Below are positions 49,649-56,829 of a stretch of DNA of 64,000 bases, one piece after another. Source of the DNA: Natronococcus occultus SP4 (GTDB taxonomy: Archaea > Halobacteriota > Halobacteria > Halobacteriales > Natrialbaceae); the NCBI RefSeq assembly GCF_000328685.1, contig NC_019976.1, positions 124,001 through 188,000 on the forward strand, in the 5' to 3' direction. Position numbers and translations under genes: made by a program. The stretch's first letter is position 1, and every line of letters begins with the position of its first letter. Under the pieces are notes generated by a model. It saw only the letters and a program-made list of their open reading frames with translations, had not been told where the DNA came from and made no database searches.

Positions 49649-50662
49649 TTAGTACTCGTACTTCGTCTCGTAGCCCCGCGGCGTCACCATCCGGTCGTCC
49701 CAGACGTAGGTGTCCTCGGTGCCGACGAGGATCGTGGTCGTCATGTCGATGACGTCGCTCTCGCCGAGATCTTCGAGTTCGCCGAGTTCGGTGATCACGA
49801 CCTGTTCGTCCTCGCGGCCCGCGCCGTGGACGATGCCGACGGGTGTGTCGGGCTCGCGGTGAGCGAGCAGGATCTCGCAACACTTCTCGAAGTTCTCGCG
49901 GCGTTTGCGGCTCCAGGGGTTGTAGATCGTGATCGTGAAGTTCTCGCTGGCGACCGAGTGCAGCCGCGACTCGATCTCGGGCATCGGCACGAGATGGTCC
50001 GACAGCGAGATCGAGACGGTGTCGTTGACCAGCGGGGCACCCAGCCGGGCCGCACAGGACTGGGCCGCCGGGACGCCCGGCACCACGTCGAAGTCGACCA
50101 TCGACGCGGTCGCGCCCTTGGACTCGAGGATCTCCAGGGCCAGCCCCGCGAGCGCGTAGACGTTCGGGTCGCCGCTGCCGACGATCGCCACGTCGTTGCC
50201 CGCCAGCGTGCGGTCGATGGACTCCTCGGTGCGAGAGACTTCGCCGCACATCGGCGTGTCGTAGATCTCGTCGGCTTGTTCGGTGATCTCGTCGGGGATC
50301 AGCTCGATGTAGGTCGTGTAGCCGACGATGTGGTCGGCCTCGAGCAGCGCCGTCTTGGCGCGTTCGGTCATCCCCTCGGCGTGGCCGGGGCCGAGCCCGA
50401 CGGCGGTCAGCTGCCCGGGGTCGGCGTCGAAGTCCTCGATCGTGGCGCCGACCTCCTGTTCGTGGGAGTCGCTCTCGTCGTCGGAACTCGAGGCGCCACA
50501 GGAGCTCGAGGACGAGGACGAACCCGAAGCGGCACCACACTTCGAGTTCGAGTCGTCGCCGCTCGAGCCGGCTCCGCACGTCGACCCCGAGGACGCGGAG
50601 TCGTTCGTGGAGGCGCCGCAGTTGGAAGTCGATTCGTCGTCGGTGTTGGTATCCGTGCTCAT
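49649..50662 (-). CDS. cbiH: Precorrin-3B/cobalt-factor III C17-methyltransferase with Cys-repeat N-terminus
   Basis: The 337-aa protein has a tetrapyrrole methylase domain from about residue 78 (QLTAVGLGPGHAEGMTERAK; VAIVGSGDPNVYALAGLALE; DVVPGVPAAQSCAARLGAPL). This is the CbiH/CobJ enzyme that methylates C17 and contracts the ring. The first 70 residues are a Ser/Asp-rich tail with Cys at 15, 29, 42 and 55, each within a CGA motif and spaced 13-14 residues, which may bind metal. The start at 50662 follows cbiH2 by 8 bp. Confidence 0.9.
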   Translation of the reverse strand: MSTDTNTDDESTSNCGASTNDSASSGSTCGAGSSGDDSNSKCGAASGSSSSSSSCGASSSDDESDSHEQEVGATIEDFDADPGQLTAVGLGPGHAEGMTERAKTALLEADHIVGYTTYIELIPDEITEQADEIYDTPMCGEVSRTEESIDRTLAGNDVAIVGSGDPNVYALAGLALEILESKGATASMVDFDVVPGVPAAQSCAARLGAPLVNDTVSISLSDHLVPMPEIESRLHSVASENFTITIYNPWSRKRRENFEKCCEILLAHREPDTPVGIVHGAGREDEQVVITELGELEDLGESDVIDMTTTILVGTEDTYVWDDRMVTPRGYETKYEY

Positions 50663-50670
50663 AGCTATGA

Positions 50671-51573
50671 TCAGAAATCCTCGACGTCGCGCCCGCCGCG
50701 GGGCGTGACGAGGTACGTTCGGTCGTCGTTGCTCCAGGTCTCGGTCTCGTGGGTGCCGACGATCAGCGAGGTGCCCATCCCCGAGACCTTGTCGTCGTGG
50801 TCCGCGGCCTCGCCCAGCGTCGTGATGAACTCGCTCTCGCCGTTGCGGCCAGCGTCGGCCCGACCCGCGTCGTTGACGATCGCCACGCGGGCGTCGTCGG
50901 TCCGTTCCTCGCGGACGATCTCGACCGCCTTCTCGTAGTTGCGCCAGCAGTTGTACAGCACGATCACGAACTCCGAGATCGCCGCCGCGCGCAGCTTCTC
51001 CTCGATCTCGTCCCAGCCGCGCCACTTGTCCGACAGCGAGACCGTACAGAAGTCGTTACACAGCGGCGCGCCGACGTTGGCCGCGCCGCCCAGCGCCGCC
51101 GTCATTCCGGGGACGATCTCGATCGGGACGTCCGTCGCCTCGTCCTCCTTGGCCATCTTGAAGAGCAGGTCCGACTTGCCGTAGACCGAGGGATCTCCCC
51201 CCGAGACGTGGGCGACGTCTTTCCCCTCGCGAACGTAGTCGAACGCCGCGCGGGCGAGTTCGATCTGGCGACCCATCGTTGAGCGGACGATCTCCTGTTC
51301 GGTGCCGTCCTCTCGGGTCGCGATCCCCTCGTCGTCGGTTCGCTCCTCGGCCGGAATCGTTCCGTCGACCCGCAGGAACTCCTGATAGAGGCTCGAGGCG
51401 ATGACGACGTCGGCGGTCTCGATCACTCGCTTGGCCTTCACCGTCATGTGATCCGGCAGTCCGGGACCGATCCCGACCACCGAGAGAGTACCGTGGTCGT
51501 CGGGGGTTCCGGGAGCCCTCGCGCCCGCGTCGGTTCCATCCTCGAACTCCGCGGCGTCGGCGTCCGAGCTCAT
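50671..51573 (-). CDS. cbiH: Second CbiH/CobJ-type methyltransferase
   Basis: The 300-aa protein is a tetrapyrrole methylase (GTLSVVGIGPGLPDHMTVKA; AHVSGGDPSVYGKSDLLFKM; EIVPGMTAALGGAANVGAPL; FCTVSLSDKW). It is most similar in layout to CbiH, and it differs from the other copy in the N-terminus (acidic, without Cys repeats) and in an insert, IPAEERTDDEGIATREDG. Haloarchaeal clusters often have two such genes; one may act as C17-methyltransferase and the other may have another role. It overlaps the end of cbiG by 4 bp. Confidence 0.85.
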   Translation of the reverse strand: MSSDADAAEFEDGTDAGARAPGTPDDHGTLSVVGIGPGLPDHMTVKAKRVIETADVVIASSLYQEFLRVDGTIPAEERTDDEGIATREDGTEQEIVRSTMGRQIELARAAFDYVREGKDVAHVSGGDPSVYGKSDLLFKMAKEDEATDVPIEIVPGMTAALGGAANVGAPLCNDFCTVSLSDKWRGWDEIEEKLRAAAISEFVIVLYNCWRNYEKAVEIVREERTDDARVAIVNDAGRADAGRNGESEFITTLGEAADHDDKVSGMGTSLIVGTHETETWSNDDRTYLVTPRGGRDVEDF

Positions 51574-52565
51574 CGGCCGATCGCCACCGTGACCTCGTCC
51601 TCGTAGCCGATCTTCTCGAGCACCAGCTCCCGCTCGGCGCCGCCCGCGATGGCGCTGGCTTCCGAGACACCGGGCCAGCCGATCAGCTCCTTGGATTTCG
51701 AGGGGGTCGGGCCCTCGTGGGCCAGCAGGGTTTCCTTGTCGAAGACCACGACCCCGAGGTCGAGCTCCTGTGCGGCCGCGAGCAGCCCCTCCTCCTCGGC
51801 CTTCCGGGTTGCGGTGGCGACGAACTCGACGTCCGCGAGGTCGTACTCGGTCTGCTCGAGGGCCTCCTCCCACGCAGCGAGGAACGAGTCCTCGCTCGCG
51901 CCGGAGACGCTCCCGGTGCCGAGGACGACGCCCTCGTCTTTGTTGCGCTTGAGGACGGTAACGTCGTCGCCGACCAGCACTGCCCGGGGACCCTCGAGTC
52001 GCTCAACGGGACCGAGCTCGTCGTCGAGCACGGCGAGGTTCGTTTTGACCGTCGAGTCGCCGTTGACGACGTGGGCGTCCATCGCCTTCGCCTTCGACTC
52101 GACGCCCTGCTTGCCCGCGGCCTCCGAGGCGGTGGTCATCGCGGGGACGGCGCCCATCGTCGCCAGGTCCTGAGCGACCTGGTTGGCGCCGTGGTGGCCG
52201 CCCGTGATCGGGATGGCCCAGGTCAGCTCCTCGTCGACGACGCAGATCGCGGGATCCTCCCACTTGTCGTCGAGCAGGCCCGCGGTCTTGCGCATCGCGA
52301 TCCCTGAGGCCATGAGACCGATAAAGCAGTCGTACTCACCCCAGTGCTCGGCGAAGACGTCGCCGTGGTACTCGAGGATCTCGATGGACTCGTAGCGGTT
52401 CCCGAGCTCCGCGCGGATCTCCTCGGCGGTCTCCATCTTGCGCTCGAAGGCGACGATCGCGATCTCCTCGGCGACCTCGCCGTCCGAATCGGGCGTCGAA
52501 CAGTGGCCGCCGGAATCCGTACTCGAGTCGTCCGTCCCGTCCGTGTTTTCAGTTCCTGAACTCAT
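51570..52565 (-). CDS. cbiG: Cobalt-precorrin-5A hydrolase CbiG
   Basis: The 331-aa protein starts MSSGTENTDGTDDSSTDSGG, an acidic tail that includes GGHC. It has the CbiG domains: IAIVAFERKMETAEEIRAEL, CFIGLMASGIAMRKTAGLL, VVDEELTWAIPITGGHHGAN (GGHHGAN), and the C-terminal DVEFVATATRKAEEEGLLAA and PSKSKELIGWPGVSEASAI. CbiG opens the delta-lactone and removes the C20-derived acetaldehyde. It starts 108 bp after cbiF with the shared 12-mer in that gap, and has GGAGG 9 nt upstream of ATG. Confidence 0.92.
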   Translation of the reverse strand: MSSGTENTDGTDDSSTDSGGHCSTPDSDGEVAEEIAIVAFERKMETAEEIRAELGNRYESIEILEYHGDVFAEHWGEYDCFIGLMASGIAMRKTAGLLDDKWEDPAICVVDEELTWAIPITGGHHGANQVAQDLATMGAVPAMTTASEAAGKQGVESKAKAMDAHVVNGDSTVKTNLAVLDDELGPVERLEGPRAVLVGDDVTVLKRNKDEGVVLGTGSVSGASEDSFLAAWEEALEQTEYDLADVEFVATATRKAEEEGLLAAAQELDLGVVVFDKETLLAHEGPTPSKSKELIGWPGVSEASAIAGGAERELVLEKIGYEDEVTVAIGR

Positions 52566-52655
52566 TGTCGAACCTCCGTTGTAGCGAAATCGTCCGTCCC
52601 ACGTCGAATCGCCCCGATCGGACCACCGCGGGGGAGGGGACTTACACCGTGTTCG

Positions 52656-52667
52656 CGGTAGTTGCAC
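52656..52667. promoter_or_regulatory. 12-bp motif shared by two gaps of the B12 operon (copy 2)
   Basis: CGGTAGTTGCAC lies 6 nt after the cbiF stop and 91 nt before the cbiG start, within the 108-bp gap. It is identical to 47287-47298. Nothing else in these gaps is shared to this extent, apart from a short TTTCGCTAC found upstream of cbiG and of cbiT. Confidence 0.4.
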
Positions 52668-52673
52668 TGCCGT

Positions 52674-53549
52674 TCAGTCATCGCTCGCCTCCGGCTCGCT
52701 CGTGTTTTCGGCCGAACGTCCCGAAGAACCGCGATTGGCCCAGTCGCCGTACAGGTACGAGCGCTCGTAGCCCGCACCCGTCACAGCGTCGCCGATGACG
52801 ACCAGCGCAGACGCTCGATACCCGGCTTCTTCGACCCTGTCGGCGATATCGCCGATCGAGCCGACGATCACGTCCTCGTCCGGCCAGGAGGCGTGGTAGA
52901 CCACGGCGACCGGCGTCTCGGGGTCGTGCCCGTCCTCGAGCAGGCGATCCATCGTCTCCCGGACCGCGTGGGTCCCGAGGTAGATACAGGTCGTCACGTC
53001 GCCCATCCCGACGAACTCGGAGATGTGATCCTCGTCCTCGCTCAGGGTCTTGCCTTGCGGCCGGGTGAACGCGACGTGGTTCGCGACCTCGTTGAGCGTC
53101 AGCTGCGTCCGAAGGGTGGCGCTGGCCGCGAACGCCGAGGTGACGCCAGGGACGAAGTAGCTCGGCACGTCCACGTGTTCCAGAGCGTCCATCTGCTCGA
53201 GCGCCGCCCCGTAGATTGCGGGGTCGCCGCTGTGCAGTCGGACAACGTTCCGACCGTCTTCGTAGGCGTCGGCCATCAGCGGGATCAGCTCCTCGAGGTC
53301 CTTCCCCACGGAGTTCACCAGCTCCGCGTGGTCGCAGTATGCCTCGAGCAGTTCGCTGTTGACCAGCGAGCCGGCGTGGACGACGAGGTCGGCGTCCTCG
53401 AGGAGCTCGCGCCCGGCGACCGTCAGCAGTCGCGGATCGCCGGGGCCGGCACCCACGAACGGGATGCCACGTCGGTCGTCGCCGGGGCTGTACTCGGGGG
53501 TTCTGTCGGGCGTGTCGGTATCGGTGTCGGCGTCGATCGATCCAGTCAT
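52674..53549 (-). CDS. cbiF: Cobalt-precorrin-4 C11-methyltransferase CbiF
   Basis: The 291-aa protein has the tetrapyrrole methylase motifs GIPFVGAGPGDPRLLTVAGR, VRLHSGDPAIYGAALEQMDA, YFVPGVTSAFAASATL and the FTRPQGKT segment typical of CbiF/CobM. It methylates C11 with S-adenosylmethionine. The C-terminal tail (RSAENTSEPEASDD) and the N-terminal acidic extension are typical haloarchaeal additions. Its ATG overlaps the cbiL stop by 1 nt (TGATG). Confidence 0.93.
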   Translation of the reverse strand: MTGSIDADTDTDTPDRTPEYSPGDDRRGIPFVGAGPGDPRLLTVAGRELLEDADLVVHAGSLVNSELLEAYCDHAELVNSVGKDLEELIPLMADAYEDGRNVVRLHSGDPAIYGAALEQMDALEHVDVPSYFVPGVTSAFAASATLRTQLTLNEVANHVAFTRPQGKTLSEDEDHISEFVGMGDVTTCIYLGTHAVRETMDRLLEDGHDPETPVAVVYHASWPDEDVIVGSIGDIADRVEEAGYRASALVVIGDAVTGAGYERSYLYGDWANRGSSGRSAENTSEPEASDD

Positions 53550-54400
53550 CAGTACCAGTCCCGGTTCCAGTCGCCGTGTTCGAGCCCCTCGGTACGCTCG
53601 AGTTCGGTCACGTCAGCAGCCGTCTCGGCTCCGACCGCGCCGTCGGTGGGCGTCTCGGCCGCGGGGGTTCCGTCGTCGCGCTCCGCGACGATCGCTCCCG
53701 TGCGGTCGTCGTCCGAGCGCTCGAACGCCGCCGTCGCCTGCTCGATCTCGAGGTCCGCCCGCTCGGCGTAGGCCAGCGTGTAGTAGTCCCGCTCGTCGAT
53801 CTCCGCGGGGTCGTCGGTCACCAGGGTCTCGCCCTGTTCCATGAAGAGTCGGCGGCCGTAGGTCACCTCGTAGCCCGCCTCGACGAGCCCTTTGTGGGTC
53901 GCCGGCGCGTCGGTGACCTTGAACAGGATCATTCGGTCCGGCCCCGTCGGGCTCTCTCCCCCGGCAGCCTCCCGGAGCGAGAGCCCCGCGCCGGCCTCGA
54001 TCTCGACCCCCAGCGCGGTTGCGAAGGCCGTCACCGCGCTGACGCCGGGGACGATCTCCACGTCAACCGCGGGGTGGAAAGCGTCGATCGTCCGACGCAG
54101 GTGACCGAACGTCGAGTAGACGTTCGGGTCCCCAAGTGTGACGAAGGCGACGTCGCCCTCGCGGGCGTTCGGCGCGATCTCGGCCGCGGCCTCCTTCCAG
54201 GCGCTGCGAAGCTTCTCCTCGTCTCTCGTCATCGGAAAGTCGAGGTCGCCGATCCGCTCCTCGGGGACGTGCTCGAGCGCGACGCTTCGGGAGAGCCGAC
54301 CCGGCGAGTAGACGACATCCGCGTCCTCGAGGACGCGCTTTCCCCGAACAGTCACGAGGTCGGCCTCGCCGGGGCCGAGCCCGACGCCGTAGAGGGTCAT
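53549..54400 (-). CDS. cbiL: Cobalt-factor II C20-methyltransferase CbiL
   Basis: The 283-aa protein shows MTLYGVGLGPGEADLVTVRG, VAFVTLGDPNVYSTFGHLRR (the DPxxYS form typical of CbiL) and EIVPGVSAVTAFATALGV. It adds the C20 methyl group using S-adenosylmethionine. The C-terminus carries an acidic Thr/Ala tail of about 45 residues. It overlaps the cbiT stop by 4 bp and precedes cbiF with a 1-nt overlap. Confidence 0.92.
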   Translation of the reverse strand: MTLYGVGLGPGEADLVTVRGKRVLEDADVVYSPGRLSRSVALEHVPEERIGDLDFPMTRDEEKLRSAWKEAAAEIAPNAREGDVAFVTLGDPNVYSTFGHLRRTIDAFHPAVDVEIVPGVSAVTAFATALGVEIEAGAGLSLREAAGGESPTGPDRMILFKVTDAPATHKGLVEAGYEVTYGRRLFMEQGETLVTDDPAEIDERDYYTLAYAERADLEIEQATAAFERSDDDRTGAIVAERDDGTPAAETPTDGAVGAETAADVTELERTEGLEHGDWNRDWY

Positions 54401-55032
54401 CCGTCGGCACCTCCCTCGTCCCGAGCGCTGCCCCCGTCCGCGGCGACCGTCTCGCCCGTCTCGTCACCGCTCTCGTCGTCCGCCGCCGTCGCGCTGCCGA
54501 CCAGCATGTACACCGGGTTCTCCGCGTCGAAACTCGTCGCCCCGGCGAGCTCGTAGCCGTGGCTCACCTGGAACTGAACGACGTCCTCGAGGAGGTCCCG
54601 CTTCCGGAACGCCTCGGCCGCTCGTCCGGCGACCTCGAGCCGCGAGACGTTCATCACGATACGATCGACGCCCGTCGCCGCGGCGCGGTCGAGGACGCCC
54701 TCGAAGTTTCTGCTCCCGCCGAGAAAGAGCGCGTCGGCGTCGTCGGGGAGCCCGTCGGGGGCCTTGGCGTTGCGCAGTTCGACGTCGGCCCGGAGCGAGT
54801 CCTCGTTCGCCGCGAGATTCTTCTCGGTCGTCTCGAGCCGTTCGGGCTTTCGCTCGAGGGCGGTCACGCGTCCCGCCCGTCGTGCAGCTTCGATCGTGAC
54901 GGCGCCCGTACAGGAGCCGACCTCGACGAAGTGGTCGTCCGCCCCGAGCGCGAGCTTCGAGAGGGTGACGGCCCGGACCTCGGCCTTCGTCGGCCCGGCC
55001 TTCGCGTCGTGTGGCAGCGCAATCGGTGCCAT
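54397..55032 (-). CDS. cbiT: Cobalt-precorrin-6B C15-methyltransferase (decarboxylating) CbiT
   Basis: The 211-aa protein begins MAPIALPHDAKAGPTKAEVR (GPTKAEVRA is typical of CbiT). The Rossmann-like SAM site is VEVGSCTGAVTIEAARR, with ERKPERLE after it and LFLGGSRNFEGVLDRA. CbiT methylates C15 and decarboxylates the C12 acetate. It starts after a 163-bp gap from cbiE that contains ACAATTGT- and GGTTG...CAACC-type inverted repeats, so a second promoter may lie here. Confidence 0.93.
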   Translation of the reverse strand: MAPIALPHDAKAGPTKAEVRAVTLSKLALGADDHFVEVGSCTGAVTIEAARRAGRVTALERKPERLETTEKNLAANEDSLRADVELRNAKAPDGLPDDADALFLGGSRNFEGVLDRAAATGVDRIVMNVSRLEVAGRAAEAFRKRDLLEDVVQFQVSHGYELAGATSFDAENPVYMLVGSATAADDESGDETGETVAADGGSARDEGGADG

Positions 55033-55195
55033 TACCCGTGGATGACTGGTGCCTCCACTAAAACAATTGTGGTTGGTTTAGATCAACCGATATTGCGCAT
55101 TCTGAGTTTCGGTAGCGAAAATTTCGTTGTGTTATCGGAGAACTGAGTGGAATTCGAGGACGGTCGTCGGAATCGAGAAGCGGAACGGGCGACCG

Positions 55196-56035
55196 CTACA
55201 CGGGTTGTCGCACCGCGAGCACTACCAGATCCAAGAAGGGGGTGTCCTCCGGACCGTCGCCGCCCGCGTGGGCCGACAGGTCGGCCAGCGTGAACCGGTG
55301 GATCCGCTCGTCGTCGTGGGTCAGTCGCTCACAGACCAGCGCCTCGAGTTCGGGATCGGCGCCGCGCTCGAGCAGCAGCTCGGCGAGGTCGCCGGGCATC
55401 CGATCGTACGGCCGCGGGAGCGCGAGCAGGTGGCGGCCGTCCTCGACGACGGCCCTCGCGAGTCGGTCGACGCCGTCCTCGAGGTCGCCACTCTTGTGGA
55501 GCGTAACGAACTCGGCGTCCTCCATCGGGATCCGGGCGCGGCTCGCGGCAACCTGCAGCGAGGAGATGCCGGGGACGATTCGGACCGGGCGCTCGGGGGT
55601 CGCCCGTTCGACGGCGTCCCGGCGAGTGTGCGAGTCGGGGCTCGTCGAGCTCTGTTCGACGGCGTTCTGGACCTTCCCGACGAACTGATAGCCCGAGTGG
55701 TTGGGGTCCCCCATCGCCACGGCGGTTCCGGACTCGCCGGCGGCGACGCGCTCGCCGAACGTCTCGAGGGCTGCGGCCTCATCTTTGTAGCCGCAGGTCA
55801 GCAGGTCGGCGTCGGTCAGCTCCTCGACGAGCTCGACGACGGTAGTGAAGCCGACGAGGACGTCAGCCTCCCGGATCGCCCGTTCCCCCCGGGGTGTGAG
55901 GTACTCCCGGTTCCCCGGCCCGACGCCGACGACGGAGACGGGGTCGTCGGTCGCTTCGTCGATGTCCGGTTCCGCGCTCGCGGCCGCGAACGTCGCCGGA
56001 TCCGGGCCCGAATCGAGGTCGTACTCGTCGCTCAT
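55196..56035 (-). CDS. cbiE: Cobalt-precorrin-7 C5-methyltransferase CbiE
   Basis: The 279-aa protein has the tetrapyrrole methylase motifs VSVVGVGPGNREYLTPRGE, AVAMGDPNHSGYQFVGKVQN and RIVPGISSLQVAASRARIP (GISSLQ.A is typical of CbiE/CobL-N). It methylates C5 late in the pathway. It overlaps the cbiC stop by 4 bp. The segment SSTSPDSHTRRDAVERATPE is an insert not expected in short CbiE proteins. Confidence 0.9.
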   Translation of the reverse strand: MSDEYDLDSGPDPATFAAASAEPDIDEATDDPVSVVGVGPGNREYLTPRGERAIREADVLVGFTTVVELVEELTDADLLTCGYKDEAAALETFGERVAAGESGTAVAMGDPNHSGYQFVGKVQNAVEQSSTSPDSHTRRDAVERATPERPVRIVPGISSLQVAASRARIPMEDAEFVTLHKSGDLEDGVDRLARAVVEDGRHLLALPRPYDRMPGDLAELLLERGADPELEALVCERLTHDDERIHRFTLADLSAHAGGDGPEDTPFLDLVVLAVRQPV

Positions 56036-56829
56036 CGACCCCCGCCGTCCTCGATCGCGCCGTCGTTCGCTCGGGCGGCTCGCACTTCGGCCGCGAGATC
56101 CAGCTCGAGCTCGTCCGTTCGGACGTCCGCGGCGACGTGGATCAGCTCGTTCGTCAGCGCCGCCGCCAGGCCGCTGCCGCCGCGGCGACCGACGTTCGTG
56201 ATCGCCGGCACGCCGTGTTTCTCGCTGACCTCGCGAATCCGCTGGCGGCTCTCCTCGGCCTTCACGAAGCCGACGGGCGTCGCGACGATCGCCGCGGGTC
56301 GGGTGCCGTCCTCGATGCAATCGGCGAGCGCAAATGCCGCCGTCGGGGCGTTCCCGATCGTGGCAATCGCGCCGTCGTAGACGCCCTGTTTGTCCAGCTC
56401 GAGTACCGAGGCTGCGGTACGGGTCATCCCCGTCTCCTCGGCCAGCTCGGCGCCGTTGCCGATCGCCTTGCGGGTCTCGCAGTCGTGACCGCGACCCGTG
56501 ACCCCGGCTTTCGCCATCGTGATGTCCGTGACGATCGTCGCCTCCTCGAGGACGGCCCGAGCGCCGGCGCGGACGGGGGCGTCCTCGTCGTCGCCGGTCC
56601 CGTCGCGCCCGGTAAACCGGAGCAGGTGCTGGAACTCGATGTCACCCATCGAGTGGACCGATTTCTGGCGCACGCGGTCCGCCAGCGTCTCGTCGGGGAC
56701 GAACTGCCGGACGATGTCCATGCTCGTTTCCGCGATCTCCATCGCGTTCTCCGTCGTCGCCCCGAGGTCGGCGTACGCCTCCTCGACGGCGGCGTCCTTC
56801 GCGTCGGTCGGCTGCGCGCCCTCAGTCAT
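56032..56829 (-). CDS. cbiC: Cobalt-precorrin-8 methylmutase CbiC
   Basis: The 265-aa protein shows AETSMDIVRQFVP, RVRQKSVHSMGDIEFQHLLR with the catalytic His of CbiC/CobH (KSVHSMGD), ITDTMAKAGV-like VTDITMAKAGVTGRGHDCET and IGNAPTAAFALADCIEDG. It moves the C11 methyl to C12, giving cobyrinate. It starts 8 bp inside the end of cobN and runs into cbiE by a 4-bp overlap, so cobN-cbiC-cbiE are tightly coupled. Confidence 0.93.
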   Translation of the reverse strand: MTEGAQPTDAKDAAVEEAYADLGATTENAMEIAETSMDIVRQFVPDETLADRVRQKSVHSMGDIEFQHLLRFTGRDGTGDDEDAPVRAGARAVLEEATIVTDITMAKAGVTGRGHDCETRKAIGNGAELAEETGMTRTAASVLELDKQGVYDGAIATIGNAPTAAFALADCIEDGTRPAAIVATPVGFVKAEESRQRIREVSEKHGVPAITNVGRRGGSGLAAALTNELIHVAADVRTDELELDLAAEVRAARANDGAIEDGGGR

